The position numbers and the translations under genes were made by a program. The notes below the pieces were generated by a model. The model made no database searches. It was not told the DNA's origin and saw nothing but the letters and a program-made list of their open reading frames with translations. Below are positions 22,961-30,421 of a DNA stretch of 31,598 nt, piece after piece (positions within the stretch are counted from its first letter, which is position 1; each line of letters opens with the position of its first letter). The stretch is from CAZCZR01 sp964503455 (lineage in GTDB: Bacteria > Bacillota > Clostridia > UBA1381), in the NCBI GenBank assembly GCA_964503455.1, contig CAZCZR010000012.1, positions 1-31,598 of the forward strand, read 5' to 3'.

Positions 22961-23821
22961 TTATACAGAGCCGTTAAGCATTAAAAGCATTTCTCTCAAT
23001 ATCTTGCACGCGGTCGCCGTTGAAGCGCCGGTGGGATCGTATGGCGGGGACAGCTCGTTCATGTCGCAGGCAACTATGTCAAGCCGCGTGACCGCCTCCA
23101 ATGCGCGTATCAGCTCCCAAAAGCTCACGCCGCCCGGCTCCGGCGTACCGGTCCCCGGCAATACCGACGGATCCAGAACGTCAAGATCAAGTGTGAGGTA
23201 CACCGGCTTGCCGCGAAGCGCCTTTGCCGCGTCCTCCAGTCCGCCAAAATTGAATTTTTGCAGAAAGGTATGCTCCTTTGCCCACTCAAACTCATATTTT
23301 TCCCCGCTTCTGATGCCGAACTGATATATCCTGCCGTCGCCGAGAATATCGTGACAGCGCCTTATAACCGTGGCATGGGAAAGACGCGTCCCAAGGTATT
23401 CGTCGCGCAGATCGGTATGCGCGTCAAGGTGGATGATATGCAGGTCGGGATATTTTTCGGCGGCGGCTCTTACCGCGCCGAGAGTCACCAGATGCTCGCC
23501 GCCTATCATAAACGGCAGCTTCCCGTCCGAGAGTATCCTCAAGGACATATCGCGGATCATATCCAAGGCCGCCGCTGTATCGCCGAAGGGCAGCTCAAGA
23601 TCTCCGCAGTCAAAGACCGCTTTATCATTTAAGTCCCTGTCAAGGGAGGGACTGTAGGTCTCAAGTCCCCAGCTTTCGGAGCGTATCGTGCCGGGGGCGA
23701 AGCGCGTTCCCGGGCGGAAAGACGTTGTAGAGTCAAACGGCGCGCCGAAAACAGCTATGCCGCTTTCATCATACTCGTTGTCGCAGCCTATGATAGTTTG
23801 CACATTCTTAGAAATACTCAT
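22961..23821 (-). CDS. speB: Agmatinase (ureohydrolase family)
   Basis: 286 residues. It cleaves agmatine to putrescine and urea with two manganese ions. Metal ligands are all visible: His110 (GGEHLVTLG), Asp133, His135 and Asp137 (HLDAHTDLRD), Asp212 and Asp214 (LDLDVLDPS). PGTGTPEPGG is the substrate loop found in agmatinases. The start lies 14 nt inside the end of speE. Arginase and guanidinobutyrase are relatives; the SpeA/SpeD/SpeE context favours agmatinase. Confidence 0.93.
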   Translation of the reverse strand: MSISKNVQTIIGCDNEYDESGIAVFGAPFDSTTSFRPGTRFAPGTIRSESWGLETYSPSLDRDLNDKAVFDCGDLELPFGDTAAALDMIRDMSLRILSDGKLPFMIGGEHLVTLGAVRAAAEKYPDLHIIHLDAHTDLRDEYLGTRLSHATVIRRCHDILGDGRIYQFGIRSGEKYEFEWAKEHTFLQKFNFGGLEDAAKALRGKPVYLTLDLDVLDPSVLPGTGTPEPGGVSFWELIRALEAVTRLDIVACDMNELSPPYDPTGASTATACKILREMLLMLNGSV

Positions 23822-24671
23822 TTTTCAAAAGCTCCATTACATAATTCGGAAGCGCGAAAGCGCCGCGGTGAAGAAGGGTGTTGTAGTACCTCGTTTCGAT
23901 GCCGAGAGCGTTCCAGCGATCTTCCTGAAGATCCTTTGTGGGGTGATATTTTTTCGAGGCGAAGCCGAAAAGCCAATGCCCCGACGGATATGTCGGCAAA
24001 AACGCCTGATACAGCTTGCATACGGGGAACAGCTCGCTTATACGGTTTCTCGCGCGCTTTACGCTTTCGGCGTACTTGTTGTAAAAGGGACTTTCATGCT
24101 GATTTACCAGTATGCCGTCCTCCGTCAAAGCCTTGCAGCAGTTGCCGTAAAACTCCCGCGTAAACAGTCCCTCTCCCGGACCGAAGGGATCGGTCGAGTC
24201 CACTATTATGAGATCGTACTCCTCCGACTTCGGGCGCACAAAGCGCACGCCGTCCTCGTAATAGACCGACACCCTCGGATCGTCCAGCCCCTTTGAAAGC
24301 GCCGGAAAATATCTTTTGCACGCGTCAACCACAAGCCTGTCTATTTCCACCATGTCTATATGCTCAACAGTGCTGTATCTTACCAGCTCGCGCACCGTGC
24401 CGCCGTCGCCCGCGCCGATAACAAGCACATTCTTTATATCGGGATTTACCGCCATGGGAACATGGACGATCATGTCGTGATATATAAACTCGTCCTTTTC
24501 CGTAACCATGATGCAGCCGTCAAGCGCCAAGACCCTGCCAAATTCCGGCGTGTCGAAAATGTCGATGCGCTGATACTCGCTGTCGGCGGTCATTATTATT
24601 TTATCCATCCGTATCGTAAAGCGCACGTTGGGTGTATGCTCCTCCGTGAACCAGAGATTCTGCGTCTGCAT
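23808..24671 (-). CDS. speE: Spermidine synthase
   Basis: 287 residues, usual length. It transfers aminopropyl from decarboxylated SAM to putrescine. Motifs: YQRIDIFDTPEFGRVLALDG, FIYHDMIVHVPM, VLVIGAGDGGTVRELVRY (SAM-binding glycine loop), and IIVDSTDPFGPGEGLF with the catalytic Asp. GGAGG lies 8 nt before the ATG, and it follows speA by 25 nt. Confidence 0.96.
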   Translation of the reverse strand: MQTQNLWFTEEHTPNVRFTIRMDKIIMTADSEYQRIDIFDTPEFGRVLALDGCIMVTEKDEFIYHDMIVHVPMAVNPDIKNVLVIGAGDGGTVRELVRYSTVEHIDMVEIDRLVVDACKRYFPALSKGLDDPRVSVYYEDGVRFVRPKSEEYDLIIVDSTDPFGPGEGLFTREFYGNCCKALTEDGILVNQHESPFYNKYAESVKRARNRISELFPVCKLYQAFLPTYPSGHWLFGFASKKYHPTKDLQEDRWNALGIETRYYNTLLHRGAFALPNYVMELLKNEYF

Positions 24672-24696
24672 TGTCTTGTCCTCCTTACATGATCGG

Positions 24697-26145
24697 CTAT
24701 AAAACTATATTGATATTTTCTATGTTCATATCCTGCGTTCCCGTCATAAAGCAGCCTTTTTCCTTGGCGTAGAGGATATAGCGGATTATCTCGTCCGTTA
24801 TAAGCTCGCCGGGAGCCAGTATGGGTATGCCGGGCGGATAGCACATGACAAACTCGCCGCATATTCCGCCGGAGCTTTCTTTTATGGGGAGGGATCTTTT
24901 TCGGGAGTAAAACGCCTGCTGCGGCGTCATGCACACAACGGGATCTATGTACTCATGGTCAAAAAGTCCGCTCCTGTCGCGGCTGTAGCGCCTTTTTATC
25001 TCCGCCAGAGCCGATATAAGCCGCTCTATCTCGAACATCCTGTCCCCCGCCGAAATATAGGCAAGCACGTTTCCTATGTCGCCGAACTCTATCTGTATGC
25101 CGTACTCGTCGCGGAGAATGTCGTACACCTCAATGCCGGCAAGCCCTATGTCGCGCGTATGCACCGAGAGCTTGGTACGGTCGAAATCGTATATGTCGTC
25201 CCCGTTTATAATCTCCGAGGAAAAGGCGTTATAGCCGCCGAGACGGTTTATCTCCTCTCTGGCGTATTCCGCAAACTGCATCGCCCTGCCATAGATCTCC
25301 TTTCCGTGAAGAGCCAGGTTCTTCCGCGCCAGATCCAGCGACGTCATAAGCAGATACGACGCGCTTGTCGTTTGCATAAGGTTTATGACCTGTCTGACGT
25401 AGTCTATATTGAGCGTGTCCCTGCACAGAAGGAAGGAGCTTTGCGTAAGCGATCCGCCCGATTTGTGCATACTGACCGCCGCCATATCGGCGCCCGCTTT
25501 CATAGCGGCTTTGGGAAGTCCTTCCCCGAAGTAAAAGTGCGTTCCGTGCGCCTCGTCCGCAAGCACGTACATACCTCGGCCGTGCGCAATATCGGCTATG
25601 CGTTCAATATCGGAGCATATGCCGTAGTAGGTGGGGTTGTTTACAAGCACCGCCTTCGCGTCGGGGTTGGCGGCAACAGCCGCCTCAACATCGTCAGCGC
25701 TCATGCCCAAGGGTATCCCCAGGCGGGAATGTACTCCCGGATTGACGTATACCGGCACGGCTCCGCATATGACAAGGGCGTTTATAGCGCTTCGGTGAAC
25801 GTTTCGGGGCATGATGATCTTCTCTCCGGCCTTTACCGTTGACATTATCATAGCCTGCACCGAGCCTGTCGTGCCGCTTACCATAAAGAACGCGCCGTCC
25901 GCGCCGAACGCGTCCGCCGCAAGCTTCTCGGCGTCGCGTATGACCGATACCGGATGACACAGATTATCAAGCGGCTTCATTGAATTGACGTCCGCCTTCA
26001 TGCACTGCTCGCCCAGAAAATCCGTAAGCTCTTTATTGCCGCGTCCTCCCTTGTGTCCCGGCACGTCAAAGGGAACGACTCTGTTTTGTCTGTGCTTTGC
26101 CAGCGCCTCATATATGGGGGCGCGGCTTTGATCAAGTTTATACAA
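24697..26145 (-). CDS. speA: Arginine decarboxylase, aminotransferase-fold (Orn/Lys/Arg decarboxylase family)
   Basis: 482 residues when started at TTG 26145 (read MYKLDQSRAPIYEAL), which fits the family start and has GGAGG 8 nt upstream; the frame runs open to 26199 but those extra residues look like non-coding leader. PFDVPGHKGG, SGTTGSVQAMIM, DEAHGTHFYFG, and the PLP lysine Lys228 in SMHKSGGSLTQ are diagnostic. It should make agmatine from arginine, because agmatinase is in the same operon; a lysine or ornithine decarboxylase cannot be excluded from sequence alone. Confidence 0.92.
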   Translation of the reverse strand: MYKLDQSRAPIYEALAKHRQNRVVPFDVPGHKGGRGNKELTDFLGEQCMKADVNSMKPLDNLCHPVSVIRDAEKLAADAFGADGAFFMVSGTTGSVQAMIMSTVKAGEKIIMPRNVHRSAINALVICGAVPVYVNPGVHSRLGIPLGMSADDVEAAVAANPDAKAVLVNNPTYYGICSDIERIADIAHGRGMYVLADEAHGTHFYFGEGLPKAAMKAGADMAAVSMHKSGGSLTQSSFLLCRDTLNIDYVRQVINLMQTTSASYLLMTSLDLARKNLALHGKEIYGRAMQFAEYAREEINRLGGYNAFSSEIINGDDIYDFDRTKLSVHTRDIGLAGIEVYDILRDEYGIQIEFGDIGNVLAYISAGDRMFEIERLISALAEIKRRYSRDRSGLFDHEYIDPVVCMTPQQAFYSRKRSLPIKESSGGICGEFVMCYPPGIPILAPGELITDEIIRYILYAKEKGCFMTGTQDMNIENINIVL

Positions 26146-26226
26146 TATGTTTTCCTCCGCGAAGCCGTCAGGCGGGTCAAAAAATGCGCAGCCCGCCAAA
26201 AAGCAGAACCGCGCATTGCCGTTGTA

Positions 26227-27018
26227 TCAGTATATGTTCATGCTGCTGTGGATCTCTATCATTTCCTGTCTTAAACGGTTGGTGATATCGAGCCGCTGCT
26301 TCGGCGGCAGCTCCTGCACATCCTTGTTAAAAAGATAGTTCTGCAGCTCTATCTCTTTGATAAGCAGCTTTGTATGGAATATATTTGCCTGATACACGTT
26401 TATATCCATAGCGTCGTACTTTTCAAGGGTCTTTTTGTCGATATAATCCTGTATGGAACGGATATTATGGTCGATAAAGTATTTTTTTCCGGTTATGTCG
26501 CGGGTGAAGCCGCGTACGCGGTAATCTATCGAGATTATATCCGAGTCGAAGCTTGATATAAGGTAATCAAGCGTTTTCAGCGGCGATATTTCGCCGCAGG
26601 TAGCCACGTCAATATCCACGCGGAAAGTCGATATCGAGTTGTCGGGATGATGCTCGGGAAAGGTATGCACCGTCACATGACTTTTGTCAAGGTGCGCATG
26701 GACCGTTGTTGAAAACAGCCCCCGATTGCAGGATCCGTCTATCTCATCGGGCAGGATATGGTTGTCGGCGATAAGTATATTGACGCTTGCGCCCTGAGGA
26801 TCGTAATCCTGCTTCGAGATATTAAGCACCCTCGCGCCGATCATCTCGGTTACGCGGCACAGTATTTTTGTAAGACGGTCGGAATTATACTGCTCGTCTA
26901 TATAGTCGATGTACTCGTTCTGCTCACGCTCCGTTTCGGCGTAGCATACGTCGTATATGTTGAAGCTTAAAGTTTTGGTAAGGTTGTTGAAGCCATACAG
27001 CTTTAATTTGTTGTCCAA
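26227..27018 (-). CDS. speD: S-adenosylmethionine decarboxylase proenzyme, E. coli-type
   Basis: 263 residues, close in length and sequence to E. coli SpeD rather than to the shorter Bacillus/Thermotoga form. It starts KLKLYGFNNLTKTLSFNIYD. The self-cleavage site is Lys112-Ser113 in HLDKSHVTVHTFPE; cleavage makes the pyruvoyl group from Ser. FRVDIDVATCGEISPLK and IDYRVRGFTRDITG follow. The start is TTG at 27018, with an AAGGAAGG stretch somewhat far upstream. It heads the polyamine operon and supplies decarboxylated SAM to SpeE. Confidence 0.94.
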   Translation of the reverse strand: MDNKLKLYGFNNLTKTLSFNIYDVCYAETEREQNEYIDYIDEQYNSDRLTKILCRVTEMIGARVLNISKQDYDPQGASVNILIADNHILPDEIDGSCNRGLFSTTVHAHLDKSHVTVHTFPEHHPDNSISTFRVDIDVATCGEISPLKTLDYLISSFDSDIISIDYRVRGFTRDITGKKYFIDHNIRSIQDYIDKKTLEKYDAMDINVYQANIFHTKLLIKEIELQNYLFNKDVQELPPKQRLDITNRLRQEMIEIHSSMNIY

Positions 27019-27082
27019 TTATTACGTACCGGCCTTCCTTGGTATTTTTCCGCGCGGCGAACCGCAGTCCGCCGCAACATAT

Positions 27083-27111
27083 ATTATATGTTATATTTAT
27101 GATTTTTGCAA
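27083..27111 (-). promoter_or_regulatory. Promoter of the speD-led run
   Basis: On the minus strand TTGCAA (27106-27111) and TATAAT (27083-27088) are separated by 17 nt; transcription should begin near 27075, about 57 nt before the speD start. No other equally good promoter was seen between here and cbiC. Confidence 0.65.
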
Positions 27112-27174
27112 TAGTTTTTTGAAATATTTTCGGAAAAATGTTTTATGCGCCTTGCATAAAATTTTCAAAACCTC

Positions 27175-27203
27175 TTGACAAAACAAATGTTCAGTGTTAT
27201 AAT
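27175..27203 (+). promoter_or_regulatory. Consensus sigma-A promoter of the divergent small-gene unit
   Basis: TTGACA (27175-27180) and TATAAT (27198-27203) with a 17-nt spacer, a perfect consensus. It is back to back with the speD promoter, about 64 nt between the -35 boxes. Confidence 0.85.
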
Positions 27204-27223
27204 AATTTCATAAACATTTGTTT
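27181..27223. promoter_or_regulatory. Perfect inverted repeat bracketing the -10 box (likely operator)
   Basis: Arms AAACAAATGTT (27181-27191) and AACATTTGTTT (27213-27223) are exact reverse complements, 21 nt apart, one in the promoter spacer and the other at the start of the transcript. Spacing of about 31 bp centre to centre (three helical turns) fits two dimers on one DNA face. The cognate regulator is unknown. Confidence 0.6.
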
Positions 27224-27262
27224 GGTGGTTTCAGGCGTATATGCCGGTATTAAGGAGGGAAT

Positions 27263-27331
27263 ATGAATTTAGGATCTGACAGCATTGCCGCGTCGGCGGC
27301 GGAATACTTCCGTCCGGGAGGATTTGAATGA
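27263..27331 (+). CDS. Putative 22-residue small protein or leader peptide
   Basis: ATG at 27263 follows AAGGAGGG (27252-27259) and opens a frame of 22 codons (MNLGSDSIAASAAEYFRPGG, then FE) that ends in TGA overlapping the next gene's ATG (ATGA). The ribosome site, promoter and coupled overlap argue that it is translated. The peptide is not hydrophobic and has no run of a single amino acid as in attenuation leaders. I recognise no family. It may serve only to couple translation of the next gene, or be a small protein in its own right. Confidence 0.55.
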   Translation: MNLGSDSIAASAAEYFRPGGFE

Positions 27332-27663
27332 AAACATACATACCCAGATGGATAGACAAGTATTCGTACATTATAATCACAACACTTCTCAGGCAATACC
27401 CCGCGGTATGTGCGGAGCTTGGCAAAATGGAGTTTATGGATTCGCCCAACGAGGCAAGGAAGGAGTACCTGATGAAAAAGCGTCTTGCGGTCGAGAGCGT
27501 CTTAAACACGCTTGACGAAGCGGAACGCGCCACGGTAAGCGAATGTTTTTTCAAAAACAAGCGCATCATCGATGCGAACGTTCCGTTAAGCGAAAGCTCT
27601 GTCAAGCGAATCAACAAGCGCGTCATCCTTGCCCTCGGCAAGCTCATCGGCGAGATTGACTAA
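27328..27663 (+). CDS. Small protein with possible sigma-like/ArpU-RinA-like helical domain
   Basis: 111 residues, charged and apparently all-helical, preceded by GGGAGG at 6 nt. I do not recognise it with certainty. The pattern (N-terminal YIIITTLLRQYPAV, middle LNTLDEAERATVSECFF, C-terminal LSESSVKRINKRVILALGKL) recalls short phage-type transcription regulators of the ArpU/RinA group, in which a sigma-region-4-like helix-turn-helix is C-terminal. No other phage genes are nearby. It ends 6 nt from the convergent deacetylase, with no clear terminator. It could itself be the regulator acting on the repeat at its promoter; that is a guess. Confidence 0.7.
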   Translation: MKTYIPRWIDKYSYIIITTLLRQYPAVCAELGKMEFMDSPNEARKEYLMKKRLAVESVLNTLDEAERATVSECFFKNKRIIDANVPLSESSVKRINKRVILALGKLIGEID

Positions 27664-27669
27664 GTTGCG

Positions 27670-28533
27670 TTACAGGCACAGCTCATCAAGGCCTTTGAAC
27701 TCGTACCCCTGCTGTTTTGCCCAGCGGATAATGTCGCCGAGAGCCTCGGCGTTATCCTTTGACACGGCGTGAAGCAGCACGATCGCGCCGTCGTGCAGAT
27801 ACCTTGTCACGCTGTCAAAAGCGTATGCCGCGCCGCGCTGCGCGTCGGGGTCCCAGTCCTTGTAGGCGAAGCTCCAGAATACCGTCTTGTAACCCATGCT
27901 CCTTGCAAGGGCGAGAACTCTCTCGCTGTAAGCGCCCTCAGGCGGACGCAGATAGCGCATATCTCCGCCGTACATCTCTTTATAAAGGGCGGCAAGCTCC
28001 TCTATATCGGCTTTCGCCTTTTCGGGGGTCAGCTTTGCGAGGTTGGGGTGGTGGGCGGTATGGTTGCCGACCGTGTGGCCCTCGTCTATCATTCGCCGCA
28101 CAAGCGCGGTTTCTTTTTTCAGATACGGCTCCGTCACAAAGAACGCCGCCGGTACGCCCTCGCTTTTAAGCGTGTCTAAGATAGACGCGGTATAGCCGTT
28201 TTCATACCCCTCGTCAAAGGTGAGATACAGCGTTTTCGCGCCGCTTGTGTCGGCGTAATACGCGTCATATTTAGCGGCGGCGGCTTTTACGCTGTCGGGT
28301 ATGTCCGGCGCCGCGCCGGAATTTTTCTTTATGCCCCAGCCTATCACCTTATCGGATAAGGAATCGTAGTCCGGCTCCGGCGCGGGAGTCGGAGAGGCGG
28401 GCGGAGAGGCAGGCGGCTCTGTTGCGGGCAGGGCCGTCACAGGCGCGGCGGAACGCGGCATCATTTCAGGCGCCGAGCAGGCCGCGCACAGAAAAACGGC
28501 AGCCGCCGCCAAAAATATCCTTAATTTCATCAT
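27670..28533 (-). CDS. PdaA-like polysaccharide deacetylase, probable lipoprotein
   Basis: 287 residues from the ATG at 28533, which has GGAGGT 9 nt upstream; the frame open to 28629 is rejected. MMKLRIFLAAAAVFLCAACS looks like a lipoprotein signal with Cys20 as the lipidated residue, though Cys at -3 is unusual. A Pro/Ala/Glu-rich spacer (about 35-60) follows. The NodB domain has LYLTFDEGYENGYT, the PdaA-type form of motif 1, then GNHTAHHPN (motif 2), YLRPPEGAYSE (motif 3), and IVLLHAVSKDN (motif 5). PdaA enzymes remove acetyl from N-acetylmuramic acid during spore cortex muramic-lactam formation. That role is inferred. Confidence 0.9.
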   Translation of the reverse strand: MMKLRIFLAAAAVFLCAACSAPEMMPRSAAPVTALPATEPPASPPASPTPAPEPDYDSLSDKVIGWGIKKNSGAAPDIPDSVKAAAAKYDAYYADTSGAKTLYLTFDEGYENGYTASILDTLKSEGVPAAFFVTEPYLKKETALVRRMIDEGHTVGNHTAHHPNLAKLTPEKAKADIEELAALYKEMYGGDMRYLRPPEGAYSERVLALARSMGYKTVFWSFAYKDWDPDAQRGAAYAFDSVTRYLHDGAIVLLHAVSKDNAEALGDIIRWAKQQGYEFKGLDELCL

Positions 28534-28646
28534 TTTTCGGATACCTCCTTTGGATTTTGTATATGATTTTTTATGACCGTACAGATATTTAAGGCTGTTT
28601 TTCCGATATTTTCTCTTATCTTTTTTCATAAAAATTTAAAAATATG

Positions 28647-28675
28647 TTGAATTTTATAAAGTGATGGTGTATAAT
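28647..28675 (+). promoter_or_regulatory. Promoter of the membrane-anchored deacetylase gene
   Basis: TTGAAT (28647-28652) and TATAAT (28670-28675) with a 17-nt spacer, very close to the start codon, so the leader is only about 14 nt. Confidence 0.65.
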
Positions 28676-28695
28676 AATATAAGAGGTGATTGTTT

Positions 28696-29643
28696 TTGAA
28701 ACGAGATGATAATTATAAAAGAACTCCCCCGTCGTCGCGCGCGGAATTTGAGATAAGAAGGCGAAACAGAAGAAGGCGTATACGCGCAAGGCGCAGATTT
28801 GTTACAATCGTTGTGTGCCTGACCGCGCTTATAGCGGCGGCTGTCATTTTCGGACTGGTGAGGTCCATGTCCACAGACTCCGCAACGCCCTCAAATACTC
28901 CCGGAGAAATCACCACCTTGGTGGATCAGACTCCCGAACCCGTTCAGGAAACGGCTGCGCCCTCCGAGGCGCCTTCCATACCGCCGGCGTCGGAACAGAA
29001 CGATATGCTCAAGGTAGTGGTTAACTCATCCGACGAGGAGAACAAGGTGTGCTATCTGACCTTTGATGACGGTCCGTCCACTTCCGTAACGCCGCTTATA
29101 CTGGATATTCTCCGGAAATACGACATTAAAGCGACATTTTTCGAGGTCGGCTCTCTCATAGACGCGAACACGGATATGGCAAGGCGCGTATATGAGGAGG
29201 GACATCTGATAGGGAATCACTCATATAATCATAACTATAAGGAATTATATGCGACATCCGAGACTTTTATGAGTGAGATCAACCGCACATTTGAACTTAT
29301 AGACAATGTATGCGACGAGAAACCGTTCCATATAATGCGGTTCCCCGGCGGCAGCTATGCCACAGGTACTTACGGACAGGCTAAGAAGGAATATAAGCCC
29401 ATACTCGCTGAAAACGGTATCTATTACTGCGACTGGAACTCCCTTAACGGCGACGCGGAGGGCGCGAAAAAGAACCCGCAGGAGCTTTACGAGTATTTTG
29501 TAAAGGACGTATCGTTTAAGAAAAACCTTGTCGTGCTGATGCACGACGCTCCCGCAAAGAAGGACACGCCCGCGTCTTTGGAGCTTATCATAAAACGCCT
29601 GATCGACGAAGGCTATACCTTCAAGCGCCTTGACGAGATATAA
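28696..29643 (+). CDS. Membrane-anchored polysaccharide (peptidoglycan GlcNAc) deacetylase
   Basis: 315 residues starting at TTG 28696, 6 nt after GAGGTG; a TTG at 28690 abuts that site and is less likely. A very basic cytoplasmic tail (RRRNRRRRIRARRRF) precedes one membrane segment (about residues 35-55), then a Ser/Thr/Pro-rich spacer. The NodB domain shows all motifs: YLTFDDGPST (metal and base Asp), HLIGNHSYNHNY (metal His pair), MRFPGGSY, YYCDWNSLNGDA, and VVLMHDAP. Enzymes of this type de-N-acetylate wall GlcNAc and lower lysozyme sensitivity. It is divergent from the PdaA-like gene and ends at a shared terminator. Confidence 0.91.
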   Translation: MKRDDNYKRTPPSSRAEFEIRRRNRRRRIRARRRFVTIVVCLTALIAAAVIFGLVRSMSTDSATPSNTPGEITTLVDQTPEPVQETAAPSEAPSIPPASEQNDMLKVVVNSSDEENKVCYLTFDDGPSTSVTPLILDILRKYDIKATFFEVGSLIDANTDMARRVYEEGHLIGNHSYNHNYKELYATSETFMSEINRTFELIDNVCDEKPFHIMRFPGGSYATGTYGQAKKEYKPILAENGIYYCDWNSLNGDAEGAKKNPQELYEYFVKDVSFKKNLVVLMHDAPAKKDTPASLELIIKRLIDEGYTFKRLDEI

Positions 29644-29673
29644 CTTCTGACAGGCAAAACAAAAGAACGCCAA

Positions 29674-29713
29674 AAACCGCCGTTCCGGCAAATTGCTTCG
29701 GGAACGGCGGTTT
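29674..29713. terminator. Bidirectional terminator between deacetylase and ppa
   Basis: Perfect 13-bp arms AAACCGCCGTTCC (29674-29686) and GGAACGGCGGTTT (29701-29713), a 14-nt loop, with T-rich flanks on both strands. It serves the two convergent genes. Confidence 0.87.
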
Positions 29714-29737
29714 GTTTTATTGTTTGATTTTTCTGTA

Positions 29738-30271
29738 TCAGCAGAAAGTGTCTTTGTACTGCTGCATACATTTTGCGATGATGTCCATGGCGGCTTCTCT
29801 GCCGAGGACCTCGTTTACAACGGTGTCCTTGCCCTCAAGCGACTTGTAGACTCTGAAAAAGTGCGATATTTCATCGAAGGTATGCGCCGGCAGCTGCGAG
29901 ATGTCGGTGCAGTAGCTCAAGGACGGATCCTTGAACGGAACCGCGATGATCTTCTCGTCCACCTGATTGTCGTCCACCATCTTTATCACGCCTATCGGGT
30001 AACAGCGCACCAGCGTCATTGGCATTATCGTTTCCTGACAAAGCACCAAAACATCGAGCGGGTCGTTGTCCGACGCGTAGGTTCTGGGTATAAAGCCGTA
30101 ATTGGCGGGATAATGTGTCGAGGTATAAAGTACACGGTCAAGTATCAGCATACCGGTGTCCTTATCCATTTCATATTTGTTCTTGCAGCCTGTCGGTATC
30201 TCGATACAGGCTATAAAATCCGAAGGTGAAATTCTCTTTGGGCTGATCTCATGCCAAATGCTGTGTGCCAT
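29738..30271 (-). CDS. ppa: Inorganic pyrophosphatase, family I
   Basis: 177 residues, usual length for bacterial soluble pyrophosphatase. CIEIPTGCKNKYEMDKDTG near the N terminus, YPANYGFIPRTYASDND and the signature DNDPLDVLVL (68-77) supply the magnesium-binding Asp residues; VDDNQVDEKIIAVP follows. It pulls biosynthesis forward by removing pyrophosphate. GAGGAG precedes the ATG. Its promoter would lie in or beyond the N gap. Confidence 0.95.
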   Translation of the reverse strand: MAHSIWHEISPKRISPSDFIACIEIPTGCKNKYEMDKDTGMLILDRVLYTSTHYPANYGFIPRTYASDNDPLDVLVLCQETIMPMTLVRCYPIGVIKMVDDNQVDEKIIAVPFKDPSLSYCTDISQLPAHTFDEISHFFRVYKSLEGKDTVVNEVLGREAAMDIIAKCMQQYKDTFC

Positions 30272-30318
30272 ATAGTTCTCCTCTCGTCAGCGGCGGACTC
30301 GTATTATTATCTGTTGTT

Positions 30319-30418
30319 NNNNNNNNNNNNNNNNNNNNNNNNNNNNNNNNNNNNNNNNNNNNNNNNNNNNNNNNNNNNNNNNNNNNNNNNNNNNNNNNNN
30401 NNNNNNNNNNNNNNNNNN
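30319..30418. other. Scaffold gap of 100 N
   Basis: Exactly 100 undetermined bases between ppa and the 3' end of ilvE. The round number suggests a placeholder, so the true distance is unknown. The ilvE stop lies just inside known sequence, so no gene in the list is broken by it. Confidence 0.97.
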
Positions 30419-30421
30419 AAA

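Noticed and set aside
26053..26058. TGTCCC hits outside the cobalamin genes (fucosidase 5454, speA 25416 and 26053)
   Set aside because: Single hits without partner or T/A context; the one at 26053 encodes the conserved GHKGG motif and the one at 5454 encodes GHGK.
28534..28629. Upstream extension of the PdaA-like gene to 28629
   Set aside because: It would bury the lipoprotein signal behind a Lys-rich tail, and the ribosome site is just before 28533.
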